NCBI RefSeq assembly: GCF_950023065.1
Contig: NC_088677.1
Location: forward strand, 69,961,469 to 70,025,468
Length of the DNA stretch: 64,000 nt
DNA from: Planococcus citri
Lineage: Eukaryota > Arthropoda > Insecta > Hemiptera > Pseudococcidae
Direction: 5' to 3'
Part shown: positions 25,446-39,200 of the stretch, piece after piece
Position numbering within the stretch: position 1 is the first letter of the stretch
Layout: each line of letters starts with the position of its first letter
Position numbers and translations under genes: made by a program
Notes under the pieces: model-generated
Told to the model about the DNA's origin: nothing
Databases searched by the model: none
What the model saw: the letters and a program-made list of their open reading frames with translations, nothing else

Positions 25446-28400
25446 AAAGTTTTGAAAGTACGTACGTACTACGTAGTAAGTTGAACTTCCAAAAATTTGA
25501 AACCATCCAGAACATTTTAATTTATTATGATTCTGTTATTTTGTTATTTTTTTCGTTGATTTTTTTTCTTCAATACTGAAAGGTTTTGCTCGCGTTTTGT
25601 CACTTTAAAGGTTTGGAAAATTGAGGAAAATGATCTGAAATTCCAAGAAAAATCAAGGAAAACCATTTCTTTGAAAGAAAAAACACCTTGGATAATATTT
25701 TATTTCAAATGTGGGGGGGGGTGAGGGGAGATGAGCTCAAATCAAGAACCCAAGTCAATTTTGAGTATTTGAAGTTCACCATTAAATTCAACACGAAATC
25801 TACATTCAGCGCCTCTTCCAAAAACATCTTTTTTTTTTCTAAATGGATAAAGTGCTGATTTTTCAAATTTTGGGGCATATTCGAACCCCAACCCCTACTT
25901 TCAATTCACTGTAATTGCCAAATGTCCTCACTGTATCATTCAGATTATCCATTTAAATTTTTTAGTCGAAAAAGTTTTCGAATCTGGTGAATTTTCGTTG
26001 TTTTTAAAAATGTTGGTGCCTGTAAATGCCTTCAAATGGTTGTCATGAGGTCTAACTCATTCTCTGTGTTTTGCCTTTTTTTGTATTTTTTGGTTTTTGG
26101 AGTTGAAGAAAGTCAGCAAAATGCTAAAATGTGCAAAAATTGAAATTGTAAAAAAAAATCTTCAAAATTTTCAGGGTTTTGAACTCCCTTTTCCCCTTCT
26201 TCTCACTTTTTTTCAAGATGAAATATGAATGTAGAAATAGAACTCACTTCAATTTTTTAGCTAGAAATATAATGGAAATGAAACTGTTCAGTTATTAGAG
26301 GCAAAACTAAGTCGAGTTTCTTAAATGAGAGCAATTGCTTCGTAAACACCCCACAGACGTTTGTGAATTGATTGATAAATTCAAATTGAGCTGAGAACCC
26401 AGAAAAGTCAAAAAAAGTCATTTCTATGAGAATCTATAGAAATTCTGTTTTTAGAAAAATTTGAGCCAAGTTGAAAATTCTGAGGTTTAGATAGTACATA
26501 GAAAATGATTAATTCAAATGAAAATTTTCCAGATTCCCAAGTGGATAGGGAAGGGGGGTTTGAAACAATCCGAGTATGCTGAAATGTACTTCACATTTTT
26601 TTCGGTTGTCTGGGTTGCCTTTTGGTTTTTTCAGGTAATGTATTAGGTATTTGAAGTTTTCCCGAATTTTTTGTATCAAAAACCGGTATTATGGTTTCAA
26701 AAATTCGTAGATTTGTCCGAAAAGGTCAAAGAAAAGGTATGAAATTCATTTTTTTTTCAATTCAGTCGACCCTAGACACGGTAGACACTTTGTTTTCATT
26801 CACTTATCGCAATCGCCAGTCTGGTTTTGTTATTTTGCCAAGCTATCAATTTCATTATCACTGTATGATTTTCAAGTGAAAAGGCGGCTCTTTCCTTAAC
26901 GTTGTGTGCAGTGTTATTATTTGTTCGTTATCATTGTTTTTTTGTACATTGAAGTGATATTGATAAGCTACTAAAAAAAAGTTCGGCCACGTGTTTCATC
27001 GGCGCATATTTCAAATAACAATAATTGTGACAGGTAAAGCTCAGATTGTTGAGGAGTGAAGGGGGTTGATTTGGGAAACCCCTGCTGCTTGCTGGTCTTC
27101 GCTAAGTACGTATTTTTCTTTCACATGAGAATGCACAAAAGATCTAGTTTTTTCGTTATTTGTCGTTTTATTTTGTTTTGTTTTAAAGATCACGTCGAGA
27201 CGTCGTCACGTTGCCTAATATACTTCTTTGTTGCGAACACGTGCACGAGATTTGACGTAATTTTAACCATGCAGTAGATACACAACGTTCGACGAAACTC
27301 GTTAGCGAGTACATTTAATAATTTATTTTTTCGCCGATTCATTAACACACGCTCTGCCTTCACTTCAAGTTGTGAATGTTGATAAGGCGTGAAAATGTCG
27401 TCGGTATAGGTACGAGGTTCGGCGGCGATTTTTATGATCGAAATCGACGCGATGGCTGAATTTAAATATAAATTGTATATACTTACTCGCGGTTCGCGGT
27501 GTTGTAGACCTTCGGATGGTATTGTCTTTTTTTATGCCGTCGATTACCTATCTGCCTCTACTCCTCGAACCCCTCTTGTTGGTGAACTCGTCGAGCTGTC
27601 ACTTTGTTTACGTTTATCGTACCTATTGGTTTTAATACCAATACCAATGGGAATCAGAATGGCAAACCTACAATGGACAGGTGAAAGGTAGAGGCGAAGG
27701 GAGACTTTCGCTTTTGTAAATAAGGAAGCGGGTTTATTTGGGAATTTTCCGATATGACGTTAATCAATTAAACGATAAGCTCGTACATTGAGTCGGATTG
27801 TTGACGAAAAACTAACATAGCTGTAATTTCACGTTCGGTTTCTGGGATATTTTTAGACTCTAAGTTGGACGATTACCGAATGAATTTTTCTCTAGACGAT
27901 TTTCACGCGTAGGTAGATTTTTCCTCGCCAAGATGCTCGTAAAAAGAAAGCATAATTATGATCTCTCAATATGTGCGAGATAATCGACTCGATCTGATTC
28001 TTTTCCAATATCTATATCAAATGGGGTACCCAGGTGCGTGAAATAGGCTCGTAAAATTTAAACAAATACTCCAATTTTATTAGCTATAGGTAGGCAGGTA
28101 TAACGGTAAGCGGTTTTTTTTTTTTAGGCTCGTATAGAGTCATTAGAACATGATTAAATTGCGTTGTCAACGTACGCCGAATCGTTTGTTTTTTTCAAGG
28201 TTTTCGGCTCGGTTTTTTTTGTTTTGTACCTCTACCTATCGTGTTAGTGAATTGAAAATATCCTACATCGCGAGTTGTTTTAATTTTATTTATCTGGTTA
28301 CCGAGTATACTGTACCTACTTGTACTCGAGTTATTATATTATTACGATTATTTCTTACGTACCTACCTATACATATACGTGTTGCCATATAATTATGTTC

Positions 28401-28490
28401 TGGTGTGCAGAACGATTTGTAACGCTGTCGTTGATGATTTTGTAATTCGAGTAGTCGATATTTAATTTGCTTGTATTGTTTATGTTACAG
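25446..28490. other. No gene seen; probable RB1CC1 upstream intron
   Basis: The stretch from about 26,900 to 28,490 is CpG-rich and ends in the acceptor 'tttatgttacag' of the first recognisable RB1CC1 exon, so at least its 3' part is intron. The N-terminal exon(s) that must splice to 28,491 in phase 1 could not be located here. Confidence 0.45.
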
Positions 28491-31400
28491 ATAATGAACT
28501 CAATCAGCTCTTCGACAGTATTGAAAATTTATCAGCTCCGGTATCCCTTTATACCATCGAGAAAGGATCCCAGCTGGCGAAAAAATATGTCGAGCAGGCC
28601 ACCGAGGCGAAGATGTTATGCGATAAAATCAACACCGATCAGTTATTGCAACATCAAGGTTTGTATATTTTTGCGACGATAATTGATTTTTAGGTACGAT
28701 ATGATGGGTAACGTGTGAGATGGAAGAGGTTAAATTCAAAAAATACCCTCGGAATTGGAGTCGATGCGAGGATTTACGTATCAAACGATACCTCACACGA
28801 CCTACTTATTTTTGCTGCGATTGGCGTAGAAAATGGGCGATGAGTAAAATGGGCGGGGGGGGATATAGTTTAGTGATTTTGTCTTCCGAATGAAATGAAT
28901 CCGACACGAATTATGATGAATTGATGAACGATCGATGGATGAAAAAACGCTCTAAAATTAAATTTATCTGATATTTTCCTATACATTTTTCCCGGGTAAT
29001 AAATAGGGGGGGGGGGGAGGGGAGTAAGCTATCAAACATGATATTATGGGCATGATCGAAACTAACAAACATTTGACGAACTCATTACGTATTTTTTTTA
29101 TGGCATTCTACATAACCGCATTCTATTACAACAGGAATGCAATTTCCTTGCGTTTCGGTGGGGGGGGGGTGGTGGTTGGTGAAATGTTTCTGTTGATTCG
29201 AAAACGATTGTAATGGAAACCAAACGGTTCTTCAAATTTTGTCTGGCAATGAAATGAAAACAGCCGAAGAGTATCTGCTCATAACGCGAAATTGAGGAGT
29301 TGTCATCCGCCCCCTCCCCTCCATCCTCAAATTTTAGTATTGATGCATTTATTTGAAAATATAGGTGTGACCTATCAAAATGGGTTAAAATTTCACACCG
29401 AATTCGAAAATAGTGTTCATGTGTTCATTTTCCCCTTCCTCTCCCTCCTGTTGAAATTTGCCTGCATAGTCGACTCCGAGTGAAGAAATTAATTTGACCT
29501 TGCATGTTTATGAAATTAATGTTGGGAAGTTATGTTTATTATGGAACTCGAATTGCTCATTTGTGTTATGTGTTTTTCATTCCGGTATGTCGTTATTTCA
29601 AAAAATTCATCTCCTCTCCTTCCAACCTCTCCTTTTGAGATACGTATACTGTGAGAATATTAATTTTAGAGTATTGATGTGACCTGTCAAAATGATTTAA
29701 AATTTCGCGCTGAGTTCAAAAATGTTGGTCTTTTTCACTTCTATTCATGCTGTGTTGTTTTTCTCTTTTGCTGCCTTATTTCTCCCTATCAAAAATTGTG
29801 GATGCAAAAAATTTAAAAAAAATGAAGAATTCTTCATCCCACCTAGTTGAAAATAATGAGTAATTTTCTGGAAAAGTAACGAAAAAACTTCATTATTTCA
29901 GATATGATTCGCTATCACTATAGGTACTTGTGAAATCGTGATGGTCTTTTTCTCAAAGTTGAAAGGTTCTTACTATGCAGCACGAAATGGTGAAAAAATT
30001 CGAAAGAATGGCATAGGTCCTGCCCACCCTTCTATAAGTAGAGCATTCCAGGAAACACGAACTACTTATCTTAATTTGGTGAAAAATTAAAAAATTGGCT
30101 TAAAAAATCAAATTTTGGACCGCCCCCCCCCCAGTTCCAAAATGATGGTTCCGAGAGTCCAAAATTTTTGTTGGAATTTTTTCTCATTCTAGTCGACGCG
30201 AAAAATGTGCAAATTTTTGATTTTCGATTTCAATACCAACTTAAATAAGAACTTTATTTGACAGGTTTCCCATAAATATTCTTATACATATGTATAAAAG
30301 AGGGCGTTGGGGTATCTGAATTTTGAAAAACTAAATTTTTGATCAATTGTTTTTTTGCACAACTTTTCAGGACGAACAAAAAAAGTTTCCCCTACAAAAC
30401 AGCTCACTTATCGCTGAAATTAAGGGATGATAATATGAGCTAATGAATTTTTGAGGGTGCCTTGAAATTGCAATAAAATATCATTCCTTTCAGATTTTTC
30501 AATAATATAATTTCAAAGATGAGCAATTTCATAAAAATAACTTTTTTTTATTATCTTGAAAGGTTATTCAAGAACTCGCCTTCAAAATGTTACAAAATTC
30601 AATTTTGGAAAAATTTGAGGAACTTTGGTGAAACGATTCTATTTTTTTTTTTTTTTCAAAATTTACTAGTAATGCTTTCACTTTTAGGAATAGACAATTT
30701 AGAAAAGAATCTTTTTTGTTCGTCTGAAAAAGTCATGCCAGAAACTGCAGTAAAAATTTTCAAATTTTGCAAATGGACACTTTTCTCCTGTCCCCGTCGT
30801 CTGATCATCTAAACGAGATTCAATGATCAAAATTGAAAATTTTCTGGAAAAATGCTGTAAAATGATGTCTGAAGACTGTGACGTAATGTAAATTTCCGGC
30901 CTGATACTTGGCACCCTCCCCCTTCGCTTCCCTTCCTTTCCCAATCGTCATTTTAATGATCTGAATGGGGTTCAAAAATTGAAATTTCTGTTTTTGATAA
31001 TCTGATTGTGAGGTGAAAGAATCTGTGAAATGATGTCTGAAAAAAACTATGATAGTAATGTTAATGTAATTTTCGGTCAGGTCTAGAGACTTTGGCACCC
31101 TCCCCTTCCTCTTCCTAACTGTGATCTATTCATCTGAATAGGGTTCAAAATTGAAAATACTCGTATCTACTGTTAGAAATTTTCAGAGGGGAATAAAATC
31201 TGTAAAATGATGTCTAAAAATTGTGATTGAAATTTCTAGTTTGAGACTTTTGCCCCCTCCTCATACCCATAATCATCGTCTAATCTCCTGAATGAGGTTA
31301 AAAATGGGGAATTCTATTTTTGATAATTTCAAAGAAATGAAAATATGGTGACTTGAAACAGTTACTTCTTTCTCATTCTACTTAATTGGATTTATTTTGA

Positions 31401-33248
31401 ACTTTTTTTTTTGATTTTTTGGAATTTTTCGGAAATTTGAAAAAATTCTTGAAAAGATTGAAAATGGTTCTAAAAGTACATGAGATAACTAATTTAGATT
31501 TTAAAGTTTTATTTCAAATTTTCTCCAGGAATTCCGCCTATTACCAAACGTCGCCATAATAATTTTTGGGTGTGGAGGGGAGGTAAAATTTGGTTTTAAA
31601 AATTACTCATAAAATTGGAATTTGCGGAAAAGGTAACTTTTTGGGTTGGGCAAGTTGGAATTTATAGAAATTAATTCTCATATTTCCACATCTTCGATAT
31701 AATCAGTGCTTATTTCAAAAATTTATGGAGAAAACTTGAATCTTATCGTTAGAGACTTCAAATTTTCGGAAACCTATTCCTTCTCCTCTTACCCTTGAAA
31801 AAAATGAACCTCAAGAAAAGACTCACGAAAACGTGCCGATTTCTACGTATCGTGAGTCGTTGACATTTTTCATTTCAGAAAAATATAACGCAAGCTCTTT
31901 TCTTTTTCCTCCGTATGAATAATTTTTCCCAGAAACGTGCAATATTATACATCACTTCGTTGTTTTTTTTTACGTTTCAATATTTTCCGAACACAGAGTC
32001 CTCAATTCGGCGATTATTTTCGCGATATTGACGTAATTTTTGTCGTGTTTCCGCGTATCTGACCCAAATTTACGAGACGTCTACGACGTAAATTTTATTG
32101 GGATTAAATTTTTATAATGAGCGATTTTTTTTCTCTCGTTTTTTTCATTGAAACATTGATACTTGCTCGACTGCTCGTTGATAAGAGGTGTAAAAATATT
32201 GATGAATTCGATATCGTTTGCGAGAAGATGAATTACTTACGTGATTGTTTTATTATACGAGAAGGGTGTGAGAGAGATTGAATGAAGATGAAAATTGTAG
32301 TGAATTATTACGTTTTTTAAAATTTATGTAGGTCGTAGTTTGTTTATAGTACTCGATAAGGAAGAGTAAAATATGATGCATTTGTATGTACTACAATGTT
32401 CTTTACGTTAGATATTAAAAATATTATCATCGTTAAATGAAATTTAATTAAATTTTTGCAGGTTTCTCGGCGGCTTTGGCAAATTTGGACGATGTATTAC
32501 GCACATTCGAAGGGCAACTGGCGGCTTTCGACTCCTCGTACAATAAATACCTGGAAACTAGAGCAAAAAATATAGATCTGATTGACAGGTATGGGTTATT
32601 TATGTACCTACTTACCTGCTACGGTCTACGGTTCATTCATCCAAATGAGCACCGGTCTATTCGACGTGTATATGTAATGATACCTGCACCGGTGCAAAAA
32701 AAATGAAATGCGATTACGTAAGATTTTTAACGTAACTTGTCGCACTGCTGTTGCTTCTAGGTTCTCGGAAGATCTAGCCTTGTTATCAAAAATACCAATT
32801 TTACCAGCCCTACTCGATGGCAACGAAGAAGAACGTGCCAGAATGGAGACATGTTGCGATAAGTCCAAAACCAACGATGTCTCTTTACTGGAATGGATCT
32901 CGGCCAAAGACCCCGAGCAAAGTTTGGAGAATACGGTCGAGATGAGTAGAGCTGCATTGGCAAGGGTAGGTGATCTTATAGATTACAATAATGATCGAGA
33001 TACGATTCGTATTCGTATAAATCTTGATCTTCTCAATTACGATCTGTGTGCTGATTTTCGATGATTTTTTTTTTTAGTACGACGAACACGCTTTGGTCTC
33101 GTTGAAAGATGACATCAATACGTTAATTAGCGCCGACGAATTATCCAGCGTACGTAACGTCAGCGAAATAGTCGAAAAATTAATGAACCTGCAACAGATT
33201 TGCCAGCGTATTAAAGACTTGTTCAACGATCAGATGAGTAAATCAGAT
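28491..33248 (+). CDS. RB1CC1: RB1CC1 exons 1-4 (N-terminal scaffold part)
   Basis: Four exons (28491-28658, 32462-32588, 32761-32965, 33078-33248) encode the region after the missing ubiquitin-like domain. The first carries 'LYTIEKGSQLAKKYVEQATE' and ends in the QHQG signature split across the junction (CAAG/GT). The second contains 'ANLDDVLRTFEGQLAAFDSS', the third 'LLSKIPILPALL' and 'SLLEWISAKDPE', and the fourth 'YDEHALVSLKDDINTLISAD'. These match the vertebrate FIP200 N-terminal region, which dimerises and binds ATG13 and ULK1. The acidic, poorly conserved linker of vertebrates between 'IPLL' and 'SLLDWI' is nearly absent, so the protein is more compact here. Confidence 0.9.
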
Positions 33249-36200
33249 GTAAGTTGCGTTTCTCTTGGATTTCTTTCTTCTTCGTGGGTACCTTATCGTA
33301 TCGTAATCGTATCGTATATCTATCGACAGCACAGGCACAGGGTCTCGGTCAAAGAACACCGCTGACTCCGTAGTCTGTACGAGAGAAGTACATGGTTGTC
33401 GTTGTTGTGTGCCTTTAGTAGGTATATTATTGTATAATTGACTTGACAAGGGTCATAGGTGTCACCCGTAGATTTTCGCGACGGGTTGCGTATTCTGTGG
33501 TGTGGTATTTTAGCTCGTTTGCGTAAAAACTTGAACTTCGAATTGCAGTTACATTGTTGCCAAGTGTGAGAGTCGAGTTTTTTTTTTACGTAGGCGAATA
33601 ATGTTGAAAAGCTATTACGCTATCAGCTTGGGACTGTGATATGAGAATTCGTTCGAGTTGATTTTTTCTACTTATATTTTTAATTGTTGGAGAATATTTT
33701 TGAGCCTCCTGCAGGAAGATATTTCGACTCAATCGTGGTTATTTTTTGATAAAATTAGTTGAAATTTGACGTTTGAGCGAATACTCTCATTTTCAATCTA
33801 TGTAAATACGATCAAATTTTTTGCATTTTTTCCCACTGTGTTGAACTTTAAAATCTATTTACGTATTTTGAAATTTCAAAAATAATACCCACACGATCCA
33901 TTGCTTATAAGCTGGCAGAAAATGTGTTTTTCGTTTACTTTTCAAAGTATTTATCGTCTTCTTGCCAATTTTTAGCATTTTTTGATTTTCGGTATGTATA
34001 AGTACTTGAATGGTCGACAAATTATCAGGAGATGGGAGGAGAGGGATATTGAATTTTACTTCTAAAACTACGAGTAAAAATCCAATTTTGAAAAAAATGC
34101 TTGTTGGTTGTTAAAAGAATGGGGATTGAAAAGATATTCGAACTCAAAAACAATGTTGGTGGTGATTTTTCAACTTCATTCCCTTTTATGATGAAGAGTT
34201 GATTTTTTTTCAATTTTTAAGTGTTTTTCTTGAGTAAAAAAAGGGAATACCCGTATCAATGATTGAAGTTTCTATTGCATTTTCGAAAATTTTTGAATGT
34301 AATTTCACCCCCCCCCCCTTTCCTTAAAAATCAGTTCGTTTAAACATAATTTTTTGACCCATGGAATTACTCATCACGATTTTTGAACTGAATTTTATAA
34401 GTTTCACCCTCCCCCCTCCTCCTCACCTCCGGTTGATGGTATTGAAGGTCAAAAATTTTAAAATCAACTCCATTATTTGAACAGGATCGTTCACAAAATC
34501 CGTTTTTGGTCTCTGAATAATACTCATTTCTTTATCGATCTTAGAAACTTTCAGAAAACTTTCCTTTGATTTTCCTTTTCTTTCGGAACTTGGAACTTTC
34601 GAGTAGGAATGATTATGACTTATGACATAAAATTAACACGTGTCAAATTTTCAAAAAGAGCCTGAAGGATTATAAAAAATCATTTAAAAAAATTAAATCA
34701 GGAATTAGACTATCAGGCTCCTCTTCATGAAAAAATTGAAATAAAAGTGGTACATTCAGTTCTCAAGTGAGTCAATTTTTCAGGAGAGAGCTTTTTATTT
34801 TTAGAAATCACTTTTTCACCCAGAATTGCTAAAAGCATTCATTTTTTTGTTAAAAATTGTCAAATATGTACTTCTGTTTTTTTTCCAAAAATTGTTGAAA
34901 AGTTTTGCCTTTTTACTAAAATGTTTAATTCAAAATTTCCATTTCTACCAAAAGTTTCTGAAAATCTCGTCTTCGCTCAAAATCGCGCCTGAAAGTCAAT
35001 TTTTTTGTGAAAAATTCCTCTAAAATTGTCGCTCTTTTATTTGAAATTTCCAAAAAAATTCATCCCACCCTCTCCAGTCGCTCAAAATGTTTTCTAAAAA
35101 TTATTCTTGCGTTTTGCCAAAATTGTGAATAAATTCCATTTTTTCACCTAAAATTGCTAAAAACTTACTTTTTTACAGAAAATTTACAGTAGCCTCATTT
35201 TTTTGTGTAGGAGTTTCGCATTTTGCCAAAAATTGAGAATTTTCCCAGTCTTTATTTTGGTCTAAAATTTTGATTTGTCTTCCAAAATTTGCTCTGAAAT
35301 TAAGTTTTGCTTTTTTGCCAGAAACTGCCAAAAAGTCATGCCTTTTGCTAAAATTGTCATAGTCTTGTTTTCCTCTAAAAATAGCAAAATGTTTCGCCTT
35401 CTGTCAAAATTTGTAAAAAGCCACCGTTTTCGTCAAATGTTTTCAAAAGTGTTCCTTTTACCCCAAAACTTTCCAAATTCTCGCTTTTTTGCCAAAAATT
35501 CTCCTTTTTTCGCAAAAATTTTTAATTGTTTTGAAGTCTTTGTTTCTTTTTTTCAAAAATTTTCCAAAAATCTCGCTTATTTACCAAAAAGTTGCCAAAT
35601 TGATAGTCTAATTTTTTTTACTAAAAAATTCCAAAAGCCCTACCTGCTGCTGAAATATTGTAAAATATAGTAGTCTCAATCAAGTTTCATTTTCAGATTT
35701 TAATTAAAATGTTTTTTTTTTTTGTAATTTTTTTTCCAATTTTCAATTAAAATTTTCCTGTTTTTTTTCCTATGATATTTTAACAAAATTTCTTAATTAT
35801 CTGTTCGCAGGGCATACAACATAACCATAGACGTATTTCGGATTTGAGAGATGATTCGATACTGCCAGATTTGATAGCGGCGCATCGAGACACGCTGCGT
35901 GCGATGAAGGCGAACCATACCAATGTACGGAATTGTAGATTTATGTGTCTGCAAACTAAAAAGGAACTCTGTGATATTATCCATAAGAAATTGAAGTAAG
36001 TTTTTGAAGTACATTGCTTCTATACATTGTAGAATTTGGATTGCTAATCTATGTGCTCTCTGTATCGCTCCTTTCAGGGCTGTGATGACTATTCAAGAAC
36101 GAGCTGCTGAAATACGCTCAATGTTATTACTACATGGTGCGAATATGAAACGCGTTCGTCAATATGTCGAAGTGGTGCAACAGTTACATTCGACGCCTAA

Positions 36201-39200
36201 AAATTATTTCTCGGCTGTGTCCGAAGTTGTCAGACGTCGATCGTATTCTCAGGCTTTTTTAATGGTTCGTATAATGCGTTTACAAGAGTGATCAGAAAAA
36301 TGCAGCCTGCGATGCCAGAAATTCATTTTATTCATTGACGATTACTTTTACAGTGGGCAAGCGACCTGGCTTGTAAAATATTCACTATTTATAGCGAAGA
36401 AACCGAACGGAGGAAAAAATTCATGGCTCAGTTCGAAGGCCATTTTCTAGAATGCCTGTTCCCCGGATTGAAAGACATGCCGTCGAATTTTGCCACCCAG
36501 TCGCCTCCTATATTCGATAATAATTTACCAGCGGTAAGAATCCATCTCCTAAAAAATTTCTCGGTTCGTTTTGTCATTATTATGGACGAAATTAACAACC
36601 TGTTGTATTTTTTGTTTGTTTTACTCCGCAGCTTTGCGAAGATGACCTGAAACAGTTATGTCAACATTTACCAGACCTAGAAGAATGCGTTCAATTACCG
36701 GACGTCGACTCCATTCGTAATTTCTTCCTGTCCAAGTCTTTAACGTTGAGCGAAATCGAAGACGAGGGCGCACCCAAACAGAAAACCAACGATGACGATC
36801 GATTAGCTGTTGTTATGTCTTCGTCGTCGAACGCGTCCAAAACTCAAGATTTAGTGGTGGCTATGTCGTACGAAGACAGCAGCACCAGAGAGAAAAAAGA
36901 TGATCTGGAGAAGGAGTCGGATCGAGTTAAACACGAGGTTCGTGAATTTATTTTTTTCAACGTACGAGGGAGACCTCTCTCGATCACCTGGTCATCGAAT
37001 TTGCTAATTTTTCTGTCGGAAGTTGAGGATCTGCTGAGCTGATCCCCCCAAAAATATTTTTTGACATTTTATACTTACTAAGTTTTTTGAAAAATTGGAG
37101 CCTCCCAAAACTACTATTTTCCTTCTTTGATTCAAAATTGGGTCTCTAAATGTGGATCAAAAATGGGATTTTCCGTCATAATACGACAGCCAAATAGATT
37201 TTTTTTGCAATTCATGCAATTTTTGGAAAATTCAGCCCCTCTCTCGTACATATGACCCGTAATGTTCCATTTGGTAAGCACAATTCTTTTTGGGAAACTA
37301 CCCCATGAGCCTTATGCTTTGGTTTAAAAAAAAAAAAAAAAAATTGAGCAAATTTCATGACTTGAATGACTGAGAGATGCCCTTGTTGATAATTTTTTTG
37401 AATTTACTCGTACGTTACATCAATGACAAAAATATCTACAATGTATTATTTTTACAGAACGACATGAAAACCATGAGAGACGGTATGGCCGTTTTAGGAA
37501 CCGTCGCTCACAACACAGTGATCTCATTACGAAATGACTTGTCCGCTTTACGAAGCTGGGTTTATTCTCACCAGTCCGAAATCATCGCCGTTATGCAAAA
37601 ACTATATAGCGAATCACAACAACAACAGAGTCACATACACACGCTTCTACAAGTTCGTACCGCTCGTATTTTTACCCTTCTTTGACTGAATAGAATCCCT
37701 CGAACATCCATTTTAACTCACTATATTGTTTTCTTCGTGAGCAGAAATTACACCAGAAAGACGACAAGATAAAATCGCTCTATTTCAAAATATCCACCAT
37801 CGAAACAGAAAAAATGGACGAAGAAAGCGAAGAAGAAAAGTTCGAGAAACGAGTCAACGAAGTAGTCGCTCAGCAGAAAGCGCAAATCATCAAAGAAATT
37901 ACCGAAGAACTGACCATCAAACATAAAAAAGAAATGGAAGCTTTACGTCAACGTTTCAAACTAATGACTTGTACGAACATGGAGCGCAGCCCAAGTGACA
38001 CGAGTTTGGAGAAAATCGAGGTACGGGTAAGAAAGATTCATTTTTTCAATGGAATTATGGTCCTGTGCATTTTCGAGGTTTGATTTCTTAATCGTTGTGA
38101 ATTGTTCTTAGCGTGGCGATATCATCGAATATGGCGCACACGAAGCTGCAATTAGTCAACTTAAACAAGATATGCAACAGCAATTGAATCAAGCCATTGC
38201 CAACGAGAGATACGCTTATGAATCGAAACTCGAAGAAGAAATGCGTCAAATTAACTCGCAATTTAAAACGGAGAAAGAGGTAGTTGTCTACTCTACTGGT
38301 CTGCTTGGATAAGTTGGCGATTTTTAATTGATCTTGATTTTGTAGTCTTTGGAAGAATCGATCCGCAGACCATTGGTGGAAGAATTCGATAAACAGCTGG
38401 ATATGATGAAAGTTAGAGAAACATCTTTGTTATCCGAGTTGCAGCGTCATAAAGAAACCATCCATACGTTGACTGGTCATGAAGGGTGAGTGGACATGTT
38501 GATTCTTAATTAGTTTCATTCTACGCTTCCTTTTGAAGTAATGGCTTTTTAATTTCGAATTTCGTTTCTTTTTGCAGAGGTAGCTATTCGTTGATAAACC
38601 GCATTGAAGAACTGGAAAGAGAGAAAACTCGTTTAGAAACTGAATTGATCAAAGAACGAACCTCCAAGTATTCATTCGGCTCTCAAACATCGTTCAACAC
38701 GTTCGTACTTGATTGAATTTTCATGTTGCCAATTGATACAATATCAATGATGACTGCAGATGATTTATTGGGTATGTCTTTTTGTGCAGAGATTCGTGCA
38801 GTTCGACCAGTCTAACCAGCACTAGTAGCAGTCCTGATATGCAACAGGGAAGAACCAGGTTCAAGGAAAGGATTGCTTATAAAAAGGCAAGTTATTTTCC
38901 ATTACTTATTCTAAATTGTGTTCTTTTTCTCTTTTTTGGTGAATTTGGTTTTGGTTTATTTGTAGCCATAATTTTTCTGTCTTATGGTTTTTGGTCAGCA
39001 TTTTCAAAGTGTACAAAGGCTTTTCCAATTGTTGAAAATTGAGCTTTTTAATGTAAATCCGCAATTGCAAAATGATGTAGATAAGCTCATAATGCCCCAT
39101 TTGAAAAAAAAAAACGTGTGGGTCCTGCTACCAAAATCATGATGGGACCACAACATTTTGTTGCGCAAAATTGAAAAAAATGAATGAATCAATGTTTCCA

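Noticed and set aside
35275..35670. 131-codon plus-strand frame
   Set aside because: It translates the GCCAAAAATT short-period repeat within RB1CC1 intron 4; residues are almost all Phe, Ser, Lys, Asn and Leu.
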